A stretch of DNA of 64,000 nt from Melitaea cinxia (GCF_905220565.1 NC_059397.1:17671001-17735000), one strand, 5' to 3'. Positions 32,288 through 44,309 are shown, numbered from the stretch's first letter. The notes: generated from the letters alone by a model not told the origin. Translations and numbers: made by a program.

Positions 32288-33314
32288 ACTAAGAAAGTTG
32301 ACTAGTTTTTTCAAAAACGTTGTTATTCTACACAAGCCTTTTATATTACACGGCCTTATAAATGTTTTATTTAGAAAACAATTTGATCGTCAACATTGCT
32401 GTGATTATGTAAACTTTTTTAAATTTTTTATTTCCTTAAAAAATTGAAAAAGTCATAAGTATATATTAATAACTAATTGTATTATATTTAATATGAAATA
32501 TTATAGATGTATAACCAAGTATTATGCCTACAACTTAAGCATTTCGATATAACCTAAAATTTTTGGTTGCAAACAAAAATCTAGGTGCTCTATTGGCTGA
32601 GTGAGAAATTAAAAAAAGGCAAGAACAAAATCAATAGATAAAAAAGATAGAGAGAGAAATTATAAAATAAGAAATTCTTTACTTAATAGAACAACTTTGA
32701 ACGAAAAAATAGATAAAAAACTAATTATATTTTACTTTAAAAAAAATATAAGAACAGATAAAATATTTTCACGTAGTTATGAATCAAATGTACAAATATG
32801 TATATCGTACTTTTATAGATATAGAGCGTATATAATCACAAACTAATTATGAAATCTAATTTTAAGAAGTTTTATTCTGCATGATGTATTATTATATATT
32901 ATGATATATATTATGCATTGTTATATATATATTTATTCAATATTTAATAACCTTATATATAATTAACGAATATATTATACCATAAAACACGGATTCATAA
33001 TAATTTATTACTTTATTTTTATTAATAAATAAAAATTGTAATATTTATGAATTAAAATAACAAATTAATGTTTATATAATCTTAAATTAAGAAAGGTCTC
33101 ATTTAATCAATATTAAATTAAATATCAATGTATGTGATTGTCTTTTTAATTAATCATCCCCTAATAAGTTTATTATGAATTTAACAGAAGATGTAGAACA
33201 TATTTGACTCGCATAGAATTCGTTAATTTAGTGTATAGCCCGCGACCATTATATGTAGAAATAGTGTATTAGCTTACTTTAATTGATCTATAGAGCAATT
33301 CAGCATAACCTGAT
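32288..33314. other. 3' flank of the insulin-like gene; very AT-rich, nothing recognised
   Basis: Long AT runs, including TATATATTATGATATATATTAT-type sequence near 32890-32930. No gene or repeat boundary is supported. Confidence 0.3.
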
Positions 33315-33490
33315 TATTATTATAATAAACGGCTCACGCTCAACGGCCCTCACTAGAATTTACTCCTATGTCGTGGTTTTAGAAACACACAGCACAAACG
33401 CCCAGACCACGGCAAACATCGTTATGTATGTATCAATACACGCCATGTGCTGCATCACACCCGCATTCGTTAGCAACAGCCAGCCCTAAC
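33315..33490 (-). mobile_element. Degraded tRNA-SINE fragment
   Basis: 'cgcccagaccacggcaaac' matches in reverse the 'gtttgccgtggtctgggtg' of the SINE at 11006-11345. The head is lost. Confidence 0.5.
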
Positions 33491-33574
33491 TCTTCGTCAT
33501 AATATTATAAATTAACATTAACGTAAAAATTATTATTATAAATGAAACCTTTTCGTAGCAAAACATATAGTTGT

Positions 33575-33725
33575 ATTTGCTTGCAAACAAAAAAAAACTG
33601 ACTTCAATAATTACATGGACTAGTAATACTACGTAGGTAGACAAAACAATAGTCAAATAAATGCGCATTATTAGAGATAGCTCAGAAAGTACTTATCAAA
33701 TCTCGATTAAATTTAAATTGTACTA
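33575..33725 (+). repeat. Truncated family B repeat
   Basis: 'acttcaataattacatgg…agtaatactacgtaggtagac' and 'aatagtcaaataaatgcgcatta' match the left half of the family. Confidence 0.5.
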
Positions 33726-33732
33726 CATTACA

Positions 33733-34065
33733 TTGCTGTGTGGTTACGGCAGTAAAGAATATAGCCACCCACTGTCTTCCCGTGGGTGACGTAAGAGGCG
33801 ACTAAGGGATAACATAGTTCCACTACCACCTTGGAACTTATAAAGCCGACCGATGGCCGGATAACCATCCAACTGCTGGCTTTGAAACACACAGGCCGAA
33901 GACAGGCAGCAGCGTCTTCGATGTGACAAAGCCAGCTCTGCGGTCACCAACCCGTCTGCCCAGCGAGGTGACTATGGGCAAAACACATGAGTTCACGCCA
34001 TTTTTGGCGTGAACTTGTGGAGGCCTATGTCCAGCAGTGGACTGCGGAAGGCTGCTGTGATGATG
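33733..34065 (+). mobile_element. RTE-tailed SINE-like retroposon, near full length
   Basis: It begins TTGCTGTGTGGTTACGG and ends 'gtccagcagtggactgc' plus 'tgtgatgatgaa'. It is more diverged than the copy at 51215-51541 but keeps the internal inverted arms. Confidence 0.8.
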
Positions 34066-35332
34066 AAAGCTTTAGCGATTATCCGTTCCAGCGCCATCTA
34101 GTTAGTTTGCAATATAATACTATCGATATTAATGTAACAAACTTTGTAGTTTCTATAGTAGACGATAGGGTTTTTTTTTCTTCGACAAATACGTTGCACA
34201 TCTTTGTGACGCTATTATTATTATTATTATTATTGAGTTTCATCCATAAAAAAATTACCTTCATGCTCCCAAAGAAGTTTCACTTCAAAAAGTTTCCACT
34301 TAAGAATAATGATACTCAACTAATTTGCACATAGTGAAAACGCTATTGATTGTCACGCAAGATAAATGAATATTCTAGTATTTCACGTTTCGAAATACTT
34401 TAAAATTGTAACTGCTGAATTTCTTTTCGCTTTTGCATAGTCGAATCTACATTTTAAACCGGTAGCAGCTTCATACGGAATTGAAATGACGTTCGAGTAC
34501 AAGCGATTCAAATTGCTTACACAAGGCTACTTGGATAATTTATGTTTCTCATGAAATGGAAAAGCATTGTACATCACAATTCTATATTTTTGATAAGCGC
34601 GTTTGTAATATGCGATGTCGGTTCACATATGTGTCAATTCCAGTGTAGTACTGGTATTGGTAATGTTAACATTACATTATTTAGTGGCAAAGCACGCTAC
34701 GCGTGATTGCGACGTCAGTGGAAAATATTTTTTTTAAAATGTTAGTAACTCAATTGGAAAAATACCTCAATCTTAGAGGATTACAGCCAAATTCAAGTAC
34801 TGTAGTCTTGTGATAAATAAGACAACCAGAATTACCCTAGATGTTCTTTATTGATAGCAGGTGTAAGGTCAACAACGCAAATGCAGTGCTCCAGGTATTG
34901 AAGGCGTATATGGACTATGATAACCACTTATTTACCTTCAGACGGACTGAAAGCTTATTTGCAGCCTTAGTGAAAGAATATACATACATTTCTCAACTAT
35001 CTAATACAAATATTTACAGAAATATTACTTGAAACAGCTTATACTCGTTTTGACTGTATTATTTCCGTACACATGTATATTTTCAATACCACCTGAAGAT
35101 TCCGAAGTTAGTCGTTTACCGGCAATTGTATTAAAGTTACAAGTAAATACAGTAGCTACGATGGCGCAGATACAACCGCGTTATGCATTTGTCGACGCTC
35201 TGTATTCGAAGCACGGAAGTCTCTAGGCGTTTGCCGCCAACGTGAAGTAGTTTGTACTGAAGTTTCTTTCCATACTCGTGCTGCAAACTGGCGGTTGCAA
35301 CGCTCATTGTTTTAAGGTTACTTGATTTGATG
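34066..35332. other. Unassigned stretch with two short open frames
   Basis: An ATT microsatellite lies near 34212-34236. Frames at 34841-35032 and 35029-35226 overlap by 4 bases. Neither shows a domain, and the second has a hydrophobic start (LILVLTVLFPYTCIFS) but no clear continuation. Base composition from 34440 on is less AT-rich than the flanks. I cannot say whether this is a host exon or an old element. Confidence 0.25.
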
Positions 35333-35575
35333 TTGTTTTTTTATACAACTAGTTCAGTAAACAAACCGTAGTGTATAAACGCCTGCAACACCAGAAGCAT
35401 CGTAAGTGTGTTGGAGACCCTACCCCGATATTCCCAGAGCTCTGGTTACCATATTTACAACAGGAACACAACACTGCTTGAAAGTATTATTTAGCTGTGA
35501 TTTTCTGTAGGGTCGAGGTATTTCACCAGTTGAGCTGTTCGTCCATCCTGCTGTGCCCTACTTCAGTTAAAATTA
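35333..35575 (+). repeat. Interspersed repeat, family C
   Basis: 'tttttttatacaactagttc' to 'gctgtgccctacttcagtt', diverged. Confidence 0.55.
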
Positions 35576-36169
35576 AATGTAGACAACTTATTTTACATCT
35601 CTTTTTAAATGACTTCGAAATAGGAGGTCCTTAACTTGACTGTACGTTTTTTTAACCTCATAACTTTTTGGTGTTCAATTTTGAAGATTCTTTTTCTTTT
35701 TAAAATCTTGTCACCTGGTCGAATTTTAAACGAGTATTTTTTGAAATATCACTAATAATGTATATTTAAATTATAATTTACTTGCCAATGGAAAATGGAT
35801 TTGTTTTTTTTTTTTGTTTAATAACAAACACAATTAGTCGGTAATCTAATATTTACTCAGTAGAAGAAGTATTTCGTTAAATCAGACAAAAATATCATAA
35901 AATATAGTTTTTGTTTGTTAACTTTAAACACATTAATATCGTATTTTTATCGTTTTTACAATAAAAAATATTTACTATCGTTTCAAGTCATGAGATTAAA
36001 TTTCAAAGTTGTAAAATGAACTTTTATAAATAAAATTAAATTGACTAATTGAAATCATGAGAAAACTTTGCCTGACCCAATTTATAGAGTTACAGTTGAC
36101 CCTTTCCACTATAGGGTTGTTAATTTCTTTTCGTCAGTAGAGTCTGGGAGTAATATTTATTTATATATG
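35576..36169. other. AT-rich spacer, nothing recognised
   Basis: No frame, repeat match or fold supported up to the Ty3 element. Confidence 0.3.
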
Positions 36170-36174
36170 TAGGT

Positions 36175-36545
36175 TTAGGAGTTAAACAATATATTTATTA
36201 ACAGTTTAGCACTCGAACAATATAGATATCCGATATTCACAATTTTATTTATTACAAAATCAAATTACGTTTTTCTCGCTAGCCCTTGTCAAAATTCCCG
36301 ATCATGCGCTCTGTACTATTTCTAGAGCGTTCTCTTAGAAATGACAAAATAGTTTGAATTTAAAAATTGTGAGAGAAATAAGTAATGTCAAATACGCCGT
36401 ATACTACGGGTATCGTGCGGATATGCTTGTTTATTAAATATATATAAAAATAATATTTTATAAATTAAATAATAAAAGTTAATATATGTGTAATACAAAT
36501 AAATATAATATGCATAAACAAATAATAAATACCAGGTAGCCTACA
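36175..36545 (-). repeat. 3' long terminal repeat of the Ty3 element
   Basis: In sense it runs TGTAGGCTACC… to …ACTCCTAA and is 371 bp. It matches the 5' LTR with two visible substitutions. Confidence 0.9.
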
Positions 36546-36565
36546 CCACCCCCCTCCAGAGACCG

Positions 36566-39239
36566 TCAAGGGCGATAAAAATCTGGAAAATGAACTCGAC
36601 GTCCAGAACGAGTTGTATGCTGTTTCTGAACATCTGGTAAAGGTTCTGGTTCAGAATTTGTAGGATCAGACAGTATAAAGGCCGGCTTAATGCGGTCTAT
36701 TGATACCGTGACTTCTTTACCTTTTAAAAGTATTTTGAAAACTTTGTCATCCCTTGACAAAACCTTATGGGGGCCTGAATATGCAGGATGAAGAGAACCA
36801 CGCGATGCGTCTTCGCGGAGGAAAATGTGATCGGTGGTTGCTAGTTCCTTATAAACAAAGACTTTCGGGCTACCGTGACGAGAAGCGGGCGAAGGTTTCA
36901 ATCGTAATGCGATCTGTTTAAGGCGAGCGGAGAAGTCAGAGAGATCCGTTGTACCACCGTCAGCAGGCTGGAAGAATTCGCCCGGTAATCTTAACGGCTC
37001 TCCGTAAACAAGCTCGGCAGATGAGCACTGAAGATCCTCTTTGAAGGCACTACGAATGCCTAGGAGAACCCATGGTAGAGATTCCGTCCACCTCTCATTA
37101 CCATGACAAACGATGGCAGCTTTGAGTTGACGGTGGAATCTTTCCACCATGCCATTGCACGCTGGATGATACGCAGTCGTGCGCTTATGCTCAAAACCAG
37201 CGGTCTTTGAGAGGCACTGAAATAACGCCGACTCAAATTGACGACCACGGTCGGTTATAATTGTAGATGGACAACCGAATCGAGCGATCCACGTTGACAG
37301 GAGTGCTTGGGCCACTGTTTCCGCAGTAATATCCGCGATCGGTACTGCTTCCGGCCACCGAGTAAATCGGTCTACCGCCGTTAGACAATACCGATAGCCT
37401 TGCGAAAGTGGTAAAGTGCCAATAATGTCAATGTGGATTTGGGTGAAACGGACTTTAGGCAAATTGTACGTACCGAGAGGTGAAGTAACGTGTCGGTTGA
37501 CCTTGGCTTTCTGACATGTTAGACATGCGCGAGCCCATTCACGGCAGTCTTTGCGTATGCCAGGCCAAACGAATCGTTCTGCAACGAGTTTTATTGTCGC
37601 ACTAGCGCCAGGATGACTCAGCGAGTGAAGGCTGAAGACGTCGCAATACAGCGGAACTCGACTTCCAGGTACCGTCAGCTTCTCTAAGCGCAGAGACGAA
37701 CCTGCTGTTAGAAGAGTTTGGAGCTCTGAGTCGCACGATTGGGCTTGGGCTATGTTCTCGATACTAACCGGTTTACCTAATTCTTCAATTCTCGACAAGG
37801 TATCGGCAACTACGTTACTCTTGCCAGATATGTGTCGGATATCGGATGTGAATTGAGCAATGAAATCGAGGTGTCTATACTGTCTAGGTGAACAGTTTTT
37901 CTTCCTTTCATGGAATGCAAAACTGATCGGCTTATGGTCAGTATAGATGATGAAATGCCGGGCCTCGAGCATAAATCTGAAATATTTTATGCCTTCATAT
38001 ATGGCGAGCAATTCCCTGTCATATGGTGAATATTTCACCTGTGATGGGCTAAGCTTCCGCGAAAAGAAGGCTAGTGGCTGCCATGCTCCGTTTTTGTACT
38101 GTTGCAGGGCTGCACCAATTGCCTTATCGGAGGCATCTGTCACCAAGGCAAGTTTAGCAGTACAGTCGGGGTGTGCTAATAAAGCTGCCTCTGCGAGGCT
38201 GTTCTTACATGCGATGAAGGCTTCAAGGGCCTCCCCATTAAGATTAATAGGTTGTGACCCTTTGACAGAACCCGTCAGCAACGCATGTAGTGGAGCCTGG
38301 ACTGCAGCTGCTTTAGGAAGAAATCTCCTGTAAAAATTGAGCATGCCCAAAAATGCCCTGAGCTGACGTACCGTAGTTGGAGTTGGAAACTCTTTGATCA
38401 CCTGTACCTTGGATTCCAAAGGTTTGGAGCCATTCTCGGAGATTGAGTAACCTAAAAATTTTACCTCTGGCACACCGAAAACGCATTTTGCCGTATTCAC
38501 TAGCAAGCCATATTCTCTTAGCTTTGTGAAAATTTGGCGAAGATGGTGTTCGTGCTGCTGCTCATCCTTAGAAAAGACTAAGATGTCATCCAGATAAACA
38601 AAGACAAAGTCTAGACCTCTAGTGACTTCGTCTAGAAACCTCTGGAAGGTCTGACCCGCATTCCTGAGTCCGAAGGTCATAAAAGGGAATTCGTATAGAC
38701 CGAATGGAGTAGTAATCGCGGTCTTCGGAATGTCTGCTGGATCGACAGGTATCTGATTGTATGCCTTCAGTAAGTCGATGGTGCTGAAAATTTTGCAGCC
38801 CACGAGATTGTGTGCAAAGTCGTGGATGTGTTTAATCGGATACCTGTCAGGTACAGTTCGGGCATTTAGCATACGGTAGTCACCACAGGGACGCCAACTA
38901 TTGTCCTTTTTAGGCGCTAGGTGAAGAGGAGATGCCCAAGGACTCTGTGAAGGTCGAGCCGTCCCATTAGCAAGCATAGCCTCGAACTCCTGTTGAGCAA
39001 TTTTTAGTCTATCGGGTGCTAATCTACGTGGAGTACAAGATACTGGAGGACCTGGGGTGGTGCGAATATGGTGTACAGTATTGTGTTTAATATCGCGATG
39101 TGTACCAGTTGGACGGGTGATTTCGGGAAATTCCTCAAGAATTTTGTGATACCGAGTCTCACCGGTCAAGATTTTGACAGAGGCTATATTACTACAACTA
39201 ACGACTTTGGCTGTGGATGAAAGTGAAGTTATACTATCT
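36566..39239 (-). pseudogene. Ty3 element reverse transcriptase, RNase H and integrase (downstream part of pol)
   Basis: An uninterrupted frame of about 890 codons continues from the RTE junction. In order: reverse transcriptase with FGLRNAGQTFQRF and the catalytic YLDD (FVFVYLDDILVFS), RNase H with TDASDKAIGAAL and YTDHKPISF, integrase zinc-binding H-x3-H and C-x2-C (HSLSHPG, CLTCQ), and the DDE core (HIDIIG, TDRGRQFES, CNGMVERFHR). All catalytic residues are present. The copy is disabled only because the RTE insertion separates it from protease and gag. The reading frame agrees on the two sides of the insertion once one copy of the 8 bp target duplication is discounted. Confidence 0.88.
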
Positions 39240-40866
39240 CACTCACTTCAGCCTATCGCAGTCCACTGCTGGACATAGGCCTCCCCAAGTTCGCGCCACA
39301 CATCCCGGTCTTCCGCAATCCTCATCCAGCCTACACCGGCAATCTTACGTAGATCGTCGGTCCAACGGGCCGGAGGACGTCCCACACTGCGTTTGCCAAG
39401 ACGCGGTCTCCACTCTAGGACCCGTCTACTCCAACGGCCATCGGTCCTGCGACACAGATGACCAGCCCACTGCCACTTCAACTTGCTAATTCTGTGGGCT
39501 ATGTCGGTTACTTTCGTTCTCCCGCGGATAGTCTCATTTCTAATCCTGTCTTTGAGAGAGACCCCAAGCATAGCCCGTTCCATTGCACGTTGAGCGACTT
39601 TAAACTTGTGGACCAGTCCTTTGGTCAGTGTCCACGTCTCGGCTCCGTATGTTAACACAGGCAGGACGCATTGCTCGAAAACTTTTGTCTTCAAGCATTG
39701 CGGAATCTTCGAAGTGAAGACTCGACGGAGTCTGCCAAACGCCGCCCAGCCCAACCGAATCCTCCTATCGGCCTCCTTCTCGAAGTTGTTGCGGCCTAGT
39801 TGGATAGTATGGCCTAGGTAAATATAATCCTGAACAACTTCGAGAAGGGTACCATCGACCGATACCGGTATCGGTATGACTTGGTTGTTAAACATAACTT
39901 TCGTCTTATCCAAGTTCATACAGAGACCGACACGTCGGGAGGACTCGTTTAGGCCGGCCAGCATTTGGCCTAACTCATCCAGCGTCTCCGCAAAGATGAC
40001 AATATCGTCGGCGAAACGAAGGTGAGAGATGAATTCACCGTTGACGTTGATGCCCCGTTCCCCCCAATCCAAGGTCTTAAAAACATCCTCTAGCGCAGTG
40101 GTAAACAGTTTCGGTGATATTACATCCCCCTGTCTTACCCCGCGCCGGAGGGAAATAGGTCTTGTTCTTTGGTCATTGACATGAACGGTCATCGTCGCCG
40201 CGTCGTACATAGATTTTAGCACCTCGATATATCGCCAGTCGACATGACATCTCTGCAGAGAGTCCAGGACAGCCCAGGTCTCGACGGAGTCGAAGGCTTT
40301 CTCGTAGTCCACAAATGCCATACACAGCGGTTGATTATATTCTTCCGTCTTTTGGATAATCTGCCGAACAGTATGGATGTGGTCCACGGTGCTGTAGCCA
40401 TTTCGAAACCCAGCCTGCTCTGGTGGTTGGAATTCGTCGAGTCTTCTGGCGAGACGATTCGTAACAACCCTCGAAAACAGCTTATAGACGTGGCTCAGAA
40501 GTGAGATCGGTCTGTAATTCTTTAACAGAGACTTATCGCCTCTCTTAAAGAACAGCACCACCACACTCCTGGACCACGCCTCCGGCGTGGTACCTCGGTG
40601 GATGACGGCGTTAAATAGTCTTGCCAAGGCTTTCAGGACAGGTCGTCCTGCGGCTTTAAGGAGTTCAGTGGTAACTCCGTCATCCCCCGGGGCCCTTCCG
40701 TTTTTAAGCTGCCCGAGCGCTGCACCAATCTCATCCTCTTCGAAGTCCGGGATACACTCCGAATAATGGCGCAACAATGGTGCCCGTGGATCTTCGGTGT
40801 CCCAAGTCGCAGGCTTGCGTGCGCTCGACGAGTACAGCTGTCCATAAAAATTCTCAACCTCTTCTC
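39240..40866 (-). mobile_element. RTE-clade LINE, 5'-truncated, inserted in Ty3 pol
   Basis: It is flanked by TACTATCT at 39232-39239 and 40867-40874 (8 bp target duplication). It encodes the RT and C-terminal part of an RTE protein: NYRPISLLSHVYKLFSRV, MAFVDYEKAFDSV, GVRQGDVISPKLF and the catalytic LRFADDIVIF. A C-terminal region follows with YGAETWTLTK, WAGHLCRR and GRPPARWTDDLRKIAG. The endonuclease is missing. The frame is open throughout. The 3' end reads CAGTGGACTGCGATAGGCTG plus a short GTGAGTGAG tail. A second fragment is at 51147-51847. Confidence 0.9.
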
Positions 40867-41233
40867 TACTATCTAACAAGCGTTTATTACGAAAATCAAC
40901 AATGAGGCCATAAAAGTTCAAAAAATCTACGCCTATTATAGGTTTAGTTACATCGGCTACAACAAATTGCCAATTAAACAACCTTCGCAAGCCAAAGTCT
41001 AGATTAAAATGTACAAAACCATATGTAGCTATAATAGAACCATTTGCAGCACACAGATTGTAATCAGTTTTTGCACGACGATATTGAAGAAGGGACCGAG
41101 GGTAGACACTTAGATCGCTTCCTGTGTCGATCAAAAACTGCACCTTCGAAGCTCGATCCGTGAGAAATAGGCGACCAGTAGCAGAGGATGGGCAATCAGT
41201 AGTCGCCATTATTGACCGCCCCTGGCGTTTCCC
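40867..41233 (-). pseudogene. Ty3 element protease region of pol (upstream part, cut by the RTE insertion)
   Basis: The pol frame after the slippery site holds the aspartic protease motif LIDTGSDLSVYP and the flap/second-domain sequence IIGVDFLNFYG. The host pol frame is interrupted at 40867 by the RTE LINE. By coincidence the LINE reverse transcriptase is in the same frame, so the open frame runs on to 39248 as a chimera. Confidence 0.8.
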
Positions 41234-42063
41234 TCCTTGAAGTCGCATGGTTTTATGCATTTCCTGGCTTTCACTCCAAACTTCCAGTGGTACCAGCAAA
41301 GTGGGTACTTCCTAAAATTCGACTGAGATCGTCTAGACCTGGATGCCGATCTGCGCTGAGATGATCTTGCGGATCTGGTACTGGATCTACTTCTTTCCGA
41401 CGCTAGTTGCTGGAATTGTCTCCGAAGTTCGGCGACTTCTCTTGTAAGTGCTTCAACGGCTGAGCTGGAACTGGCTTGGGGTTGGCTGGCAGACGCCACC
41501 GTGGGTGACGGTGTAGCCAACTCGTGAACACGATCAGCTAAATCTGCCAAATCGTCGATGCAGGTTGAAGATGGTTGGCCTGCGAGCACTGTCTGGATTC
41601 CGTGCGGGAGACGACTAACCCAAATGGTCCGTAGGAAGTCATCAAGAACATTGACACCAGCAAGGCTCTTTAAGTGTCGCAAAAATTGAGAAGGCTTACG
41701 GTCTCCAAGCTCCTCGTGCATCAAAAGCTGCTTAATTTTCTTTTCCTTAGATGACGCTAGCCGCTTAATCAGCTCGGTCTTCAGCTTTAAAAATTTGTTA
41801 GTAGGTGGTGGACTAATAATAATATCCTTTACCTCTCTGGAAATTTCGTTGTCAAGCTGACCCACTACATAATAAAATTTTGTAGCATCTCTTGTTATAC
41901 CAAATATTGTGAACTGCCCTTATACTAGCGCAAACCAAAGTTCAGGTTCCTCCGGGCAGAACGGGGGAAGTCTAGCACTGACTTTAAAAATTTCAATATC
42001 ACTATCGATAGATTTTTCTGTCGGCGCGGTACCGCTACATGCATCTTGATATTCTTTATCCAT
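41209..42063 (-). pseudogene. Ty3 element gag, one in-frame stop
   Basis: The frame opens at an ATG at 42063 and would encode about 283 residues. Codon 48 (41922-41920) is TAA, so the protein is cut in the N-terminal region; the remaining 218-codon frame stays open. The C-terminal nucleocapsid has serine/arginine-rich sequence followed by CWYHWKFGVKARKC and a final PC, the CHCC finger of the CsRn1 clade. Gag would coat the element RNA in cytoplasmic particles. The last 90 bases overlap pol in the -1 frame. Confidence 0.8.
41227..41233 (-). other. Candidate -1 ribosomal frameshift site at the gag/pol overlap
   Basis: In the gag frame the bases read G GGA AAC, a canonical X XXY YYZ slippery heptamer, 18 bases upstream of the gag stop (41211-41209). 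The pol frame that follows is exactly -1 relative to gag. A downstream pseudoknot was not evaluated. Confidence 0.55.
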
Positions 42064-42086
42064 CGTTCAAAATCGGGGTCACCAGT

Positions 42087-42457
42087 TTAGGAGTTAAACA
42101 ATATATTTATTAACAGTTTAGCACTCGAACAATATAGATATCCGATATTCACAATTTTATTTATTACAAAATCAAATTACGTTTTTCTCGTTAGCCCTTG
42201 TCAAAATTCCCGATCATGCGCTCTGTACTCTTTCTAGAGCGTTCTCTTAGAAATGACAAAATAGTTTGAATTTAAAAATTGTGAGAGAAATAAGTAATGT
42301 CAAATACGCCGTATACTACGGGTATCGTGCGGATATGCTTGTTTATTAAATATATATAAAAATAATATTTTATAAATTAAATAATAAAAGTTAATATATG
42401 TGTAATACAAATAAATATAATATGCATAAACAAATAATAAATACCAGGTAGCCTACA
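42087..42457 (-). repeat. 5' long terminal repeat of the Ty3 element
   Basis: Same 371 bp unit as the 3' LTR. Whether one more T belongs to the LTR or to the target duplication cannot be settled from one copy. Confidence 0.9.
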
Positions 42458-42559
42458 TAGGTATTTTTTCAAAATAACATTAAGTAGCTTACCTTCAGGA
42501 CAGATGACCGTGTACTACTATAGCCATTGCTACATTAGATTTTATTGCGAGTCTTTTCA

Positions 42560-42695
42560 TTCCCAACACATTTTTCAAGTAAAATTTTGGTCGACTTGGT
42601 GATCGTGCGAGGCGAACGACAGTTGAGAGAGATATATAAGTCAGTGAAGCTGGAAAGAGAGAGAGTTACGTTCTGTAAGTTTTACTTCAGTCGTC
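42560..42695 (-). repeat. Interspersed repeat, family D
   Basis: Inverted, diverged copy of 25136-25330: GAGGCGAAC, AGTTGAGAGAGATA and AAGTTTTACTTCAGTCG. Confidence 0.5.
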
Positions 42696-43690
42696 TTACT
42701 TGACATAAATAATAAAAAAATATACAATTTTATAAATAAACGCCGGTCTGCAATGTAAAACAATAACAGTAACAAGACATTCCCAAGTTTTCGAAAAGAA
42801 TACTCCGAGCACTTTGAGTGAGAGGACATTGCAGTCGACATACAAATTACCGACTCGAGTGCTTATCACTGGCGTTCGAGTCGAGATCAACTTTACAACT
42901 GATATTGGTAAAAGTTTTATAGTTACAGCCGATTACATTTTGTATAATTCAAAAGTTACTTCTTCAAACTGGAACACTGCATTCGAGAGATTTAACTTTG
43001 AACCGTTTCGTTATTCATTTGAATCCAGGTTATGGCAATTATTTTAGGTTGTAAATATCTCAAAAAATAAATAGTGTATAATATGAAAAACGCATTACAC
43101 TTTTGTCATAAATATTAATAGTCAGTAAGTGAATACTTATATTACAAAGGAATACTTAGTATCAAATAAAATATTATATGTTTTTTTTTTGTAGTCTAAG
43201 ATCCGAACTAGATTATTCTAACGAATTTATTAACATGACCTTTACCCATCTGCTTAGCGAATAAAATCATTTTACTATCTACTTTAGTATGTTAAAGATA
43301 AATCGTGAAAAAGTTGGCCGGAAAATTCTTGGTCAGATTATATGATATTCGGCAACCGTCATTCAAACCAGACTTAGCAGGCAACCCTATGGCATCGTAT
43401 TCGCAATGAAACAGCGCTCATATTGATGTAAGACCTAATTAATAAACACGTGGGTGAAAGTAACTAGTATGAAAATATATTAATATACCTGAATATACAT
43501 ACCAGGAAAGTAATAGACAACCTAATGTTTGCGTTTTCTACAGGATTCATACTGTCAGTTGATATTAAATTTAAGGTCATTATGTAAGGTTTTCAAAATT
43601 GCAAATAGGCGTTAAAACGACAGATGCATTCTCATGTACAAATAACTAATATATGAAGTTGAATGAATATAATTGAAATTATATGAAAGA
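42696..43690. other. Intergenic, nothing recognised
   Basis: The short frame at 42814-43047 on the plus strand has no domain-like pattern. No repeat boundary could be placed. Confidence 0.3.
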
Positions 43691-44015
43691 CTAGCTGACT
43701 CGGTAAACGTTGTCTTGCCACTAAACGTTATTTAAAAATAGGGGTTGGTGGTAGAAGGGTGAACATTTAGGGTTGTATGTATTTTTCAACGCCAAATCCA
43801 TAATAAAATAAAAAATAAATAATTTATCTAAAAATTAAAAAAAAAATCGGGGTGGACTCCCCTTAAAATTTAGGGGGATGAAAAATAGCTCGATATCTCG
43901 ATCTCGATAATTGTTCGATTCACAGACTTACCCGATATGTACACAAAATTTCATGAAAATCGGTCAAGCCGTATCGGAGAACTACAAACACCGCGACACG
44001 AGAATTTTATATATT
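43691..44015 (-). mobile_element. Helitron-like non-autonomous element
   Basis: It starts CTAGCTGACTCGGTAAACG and ends CGAGAATTTTATATATTAGA (TC…CTAG in sense), like the copies at 28094-28298 and 61154-61370. Confidence 0.6.
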
Positions 44016-44309
44016 AGAAAGATTAATAAACGCTATCCGTGACTGTGTCTCTTACATTTTTATTGAATTACTGATCCGATTAACAAAATAGTTGGTTTAC
44101 GGAAGCTCAAATTCTGGTAAAAGCTCCTTTACAAAGAACGCCCCAGGGTAACCGAAATATTTTAATATATTTTCGAAATAAAAAGAGATTCGATGATGTA
44201 TTTTCATTTAGTTTCGAGTCTGTTGTGTATTTATTAAATCTTAATAATAAATAGAACAGAGAGGTTGCTTTAAAATTTAATATAATTAAATAATACATTA
44301 ATTAAATAT

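Larger units (their letters stand above)
36175..42457 (-). mobile_element. Ty3/gypsy LTR retrotransposon of Kabuki/CsRn1 type, interrupted by an RTE LINE
   Basis: Two 371 bp LTRs bound the element, and TAGGT repeats outside both (36170-36174 and 42458-42462) as the target duplication. The primer site next to the 5' LTR reads TGGTGACCCCGA (42084-42073), matching the tRNA-Trp 3' end used by Kabuki/CsRn1 elements. The purine tract GGAGGGGGGTGG (36557-36546) abuts the 3' LTR. Gag carries the C-x2-H-x9-C-x3-C finger of that clade. Order in sense: gag, protease, [RTE insertion], reverse transcriptase, RNase H, integrase. Only two LTR differences are visible (CTCGCTAG/CTCGTTAG and TACTATTT/TACTCTTT), so the insertion is young. 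Confidence 0.92.

Noticed and set aside
34841..35226. Two overlapping short frames, the second with a hydrophobic start
   Set aside because: No recognised domain, no splice context that extends them, and no homologue that I can name; kept only as an unassigned stretch.
39248..41299. 683-codon frame as a single host gene
   Set aside because: It is a chance in-frame joint between Ty3 pol and an inserted RTE LINE; the junction coincides with an 8 bp target duplication.
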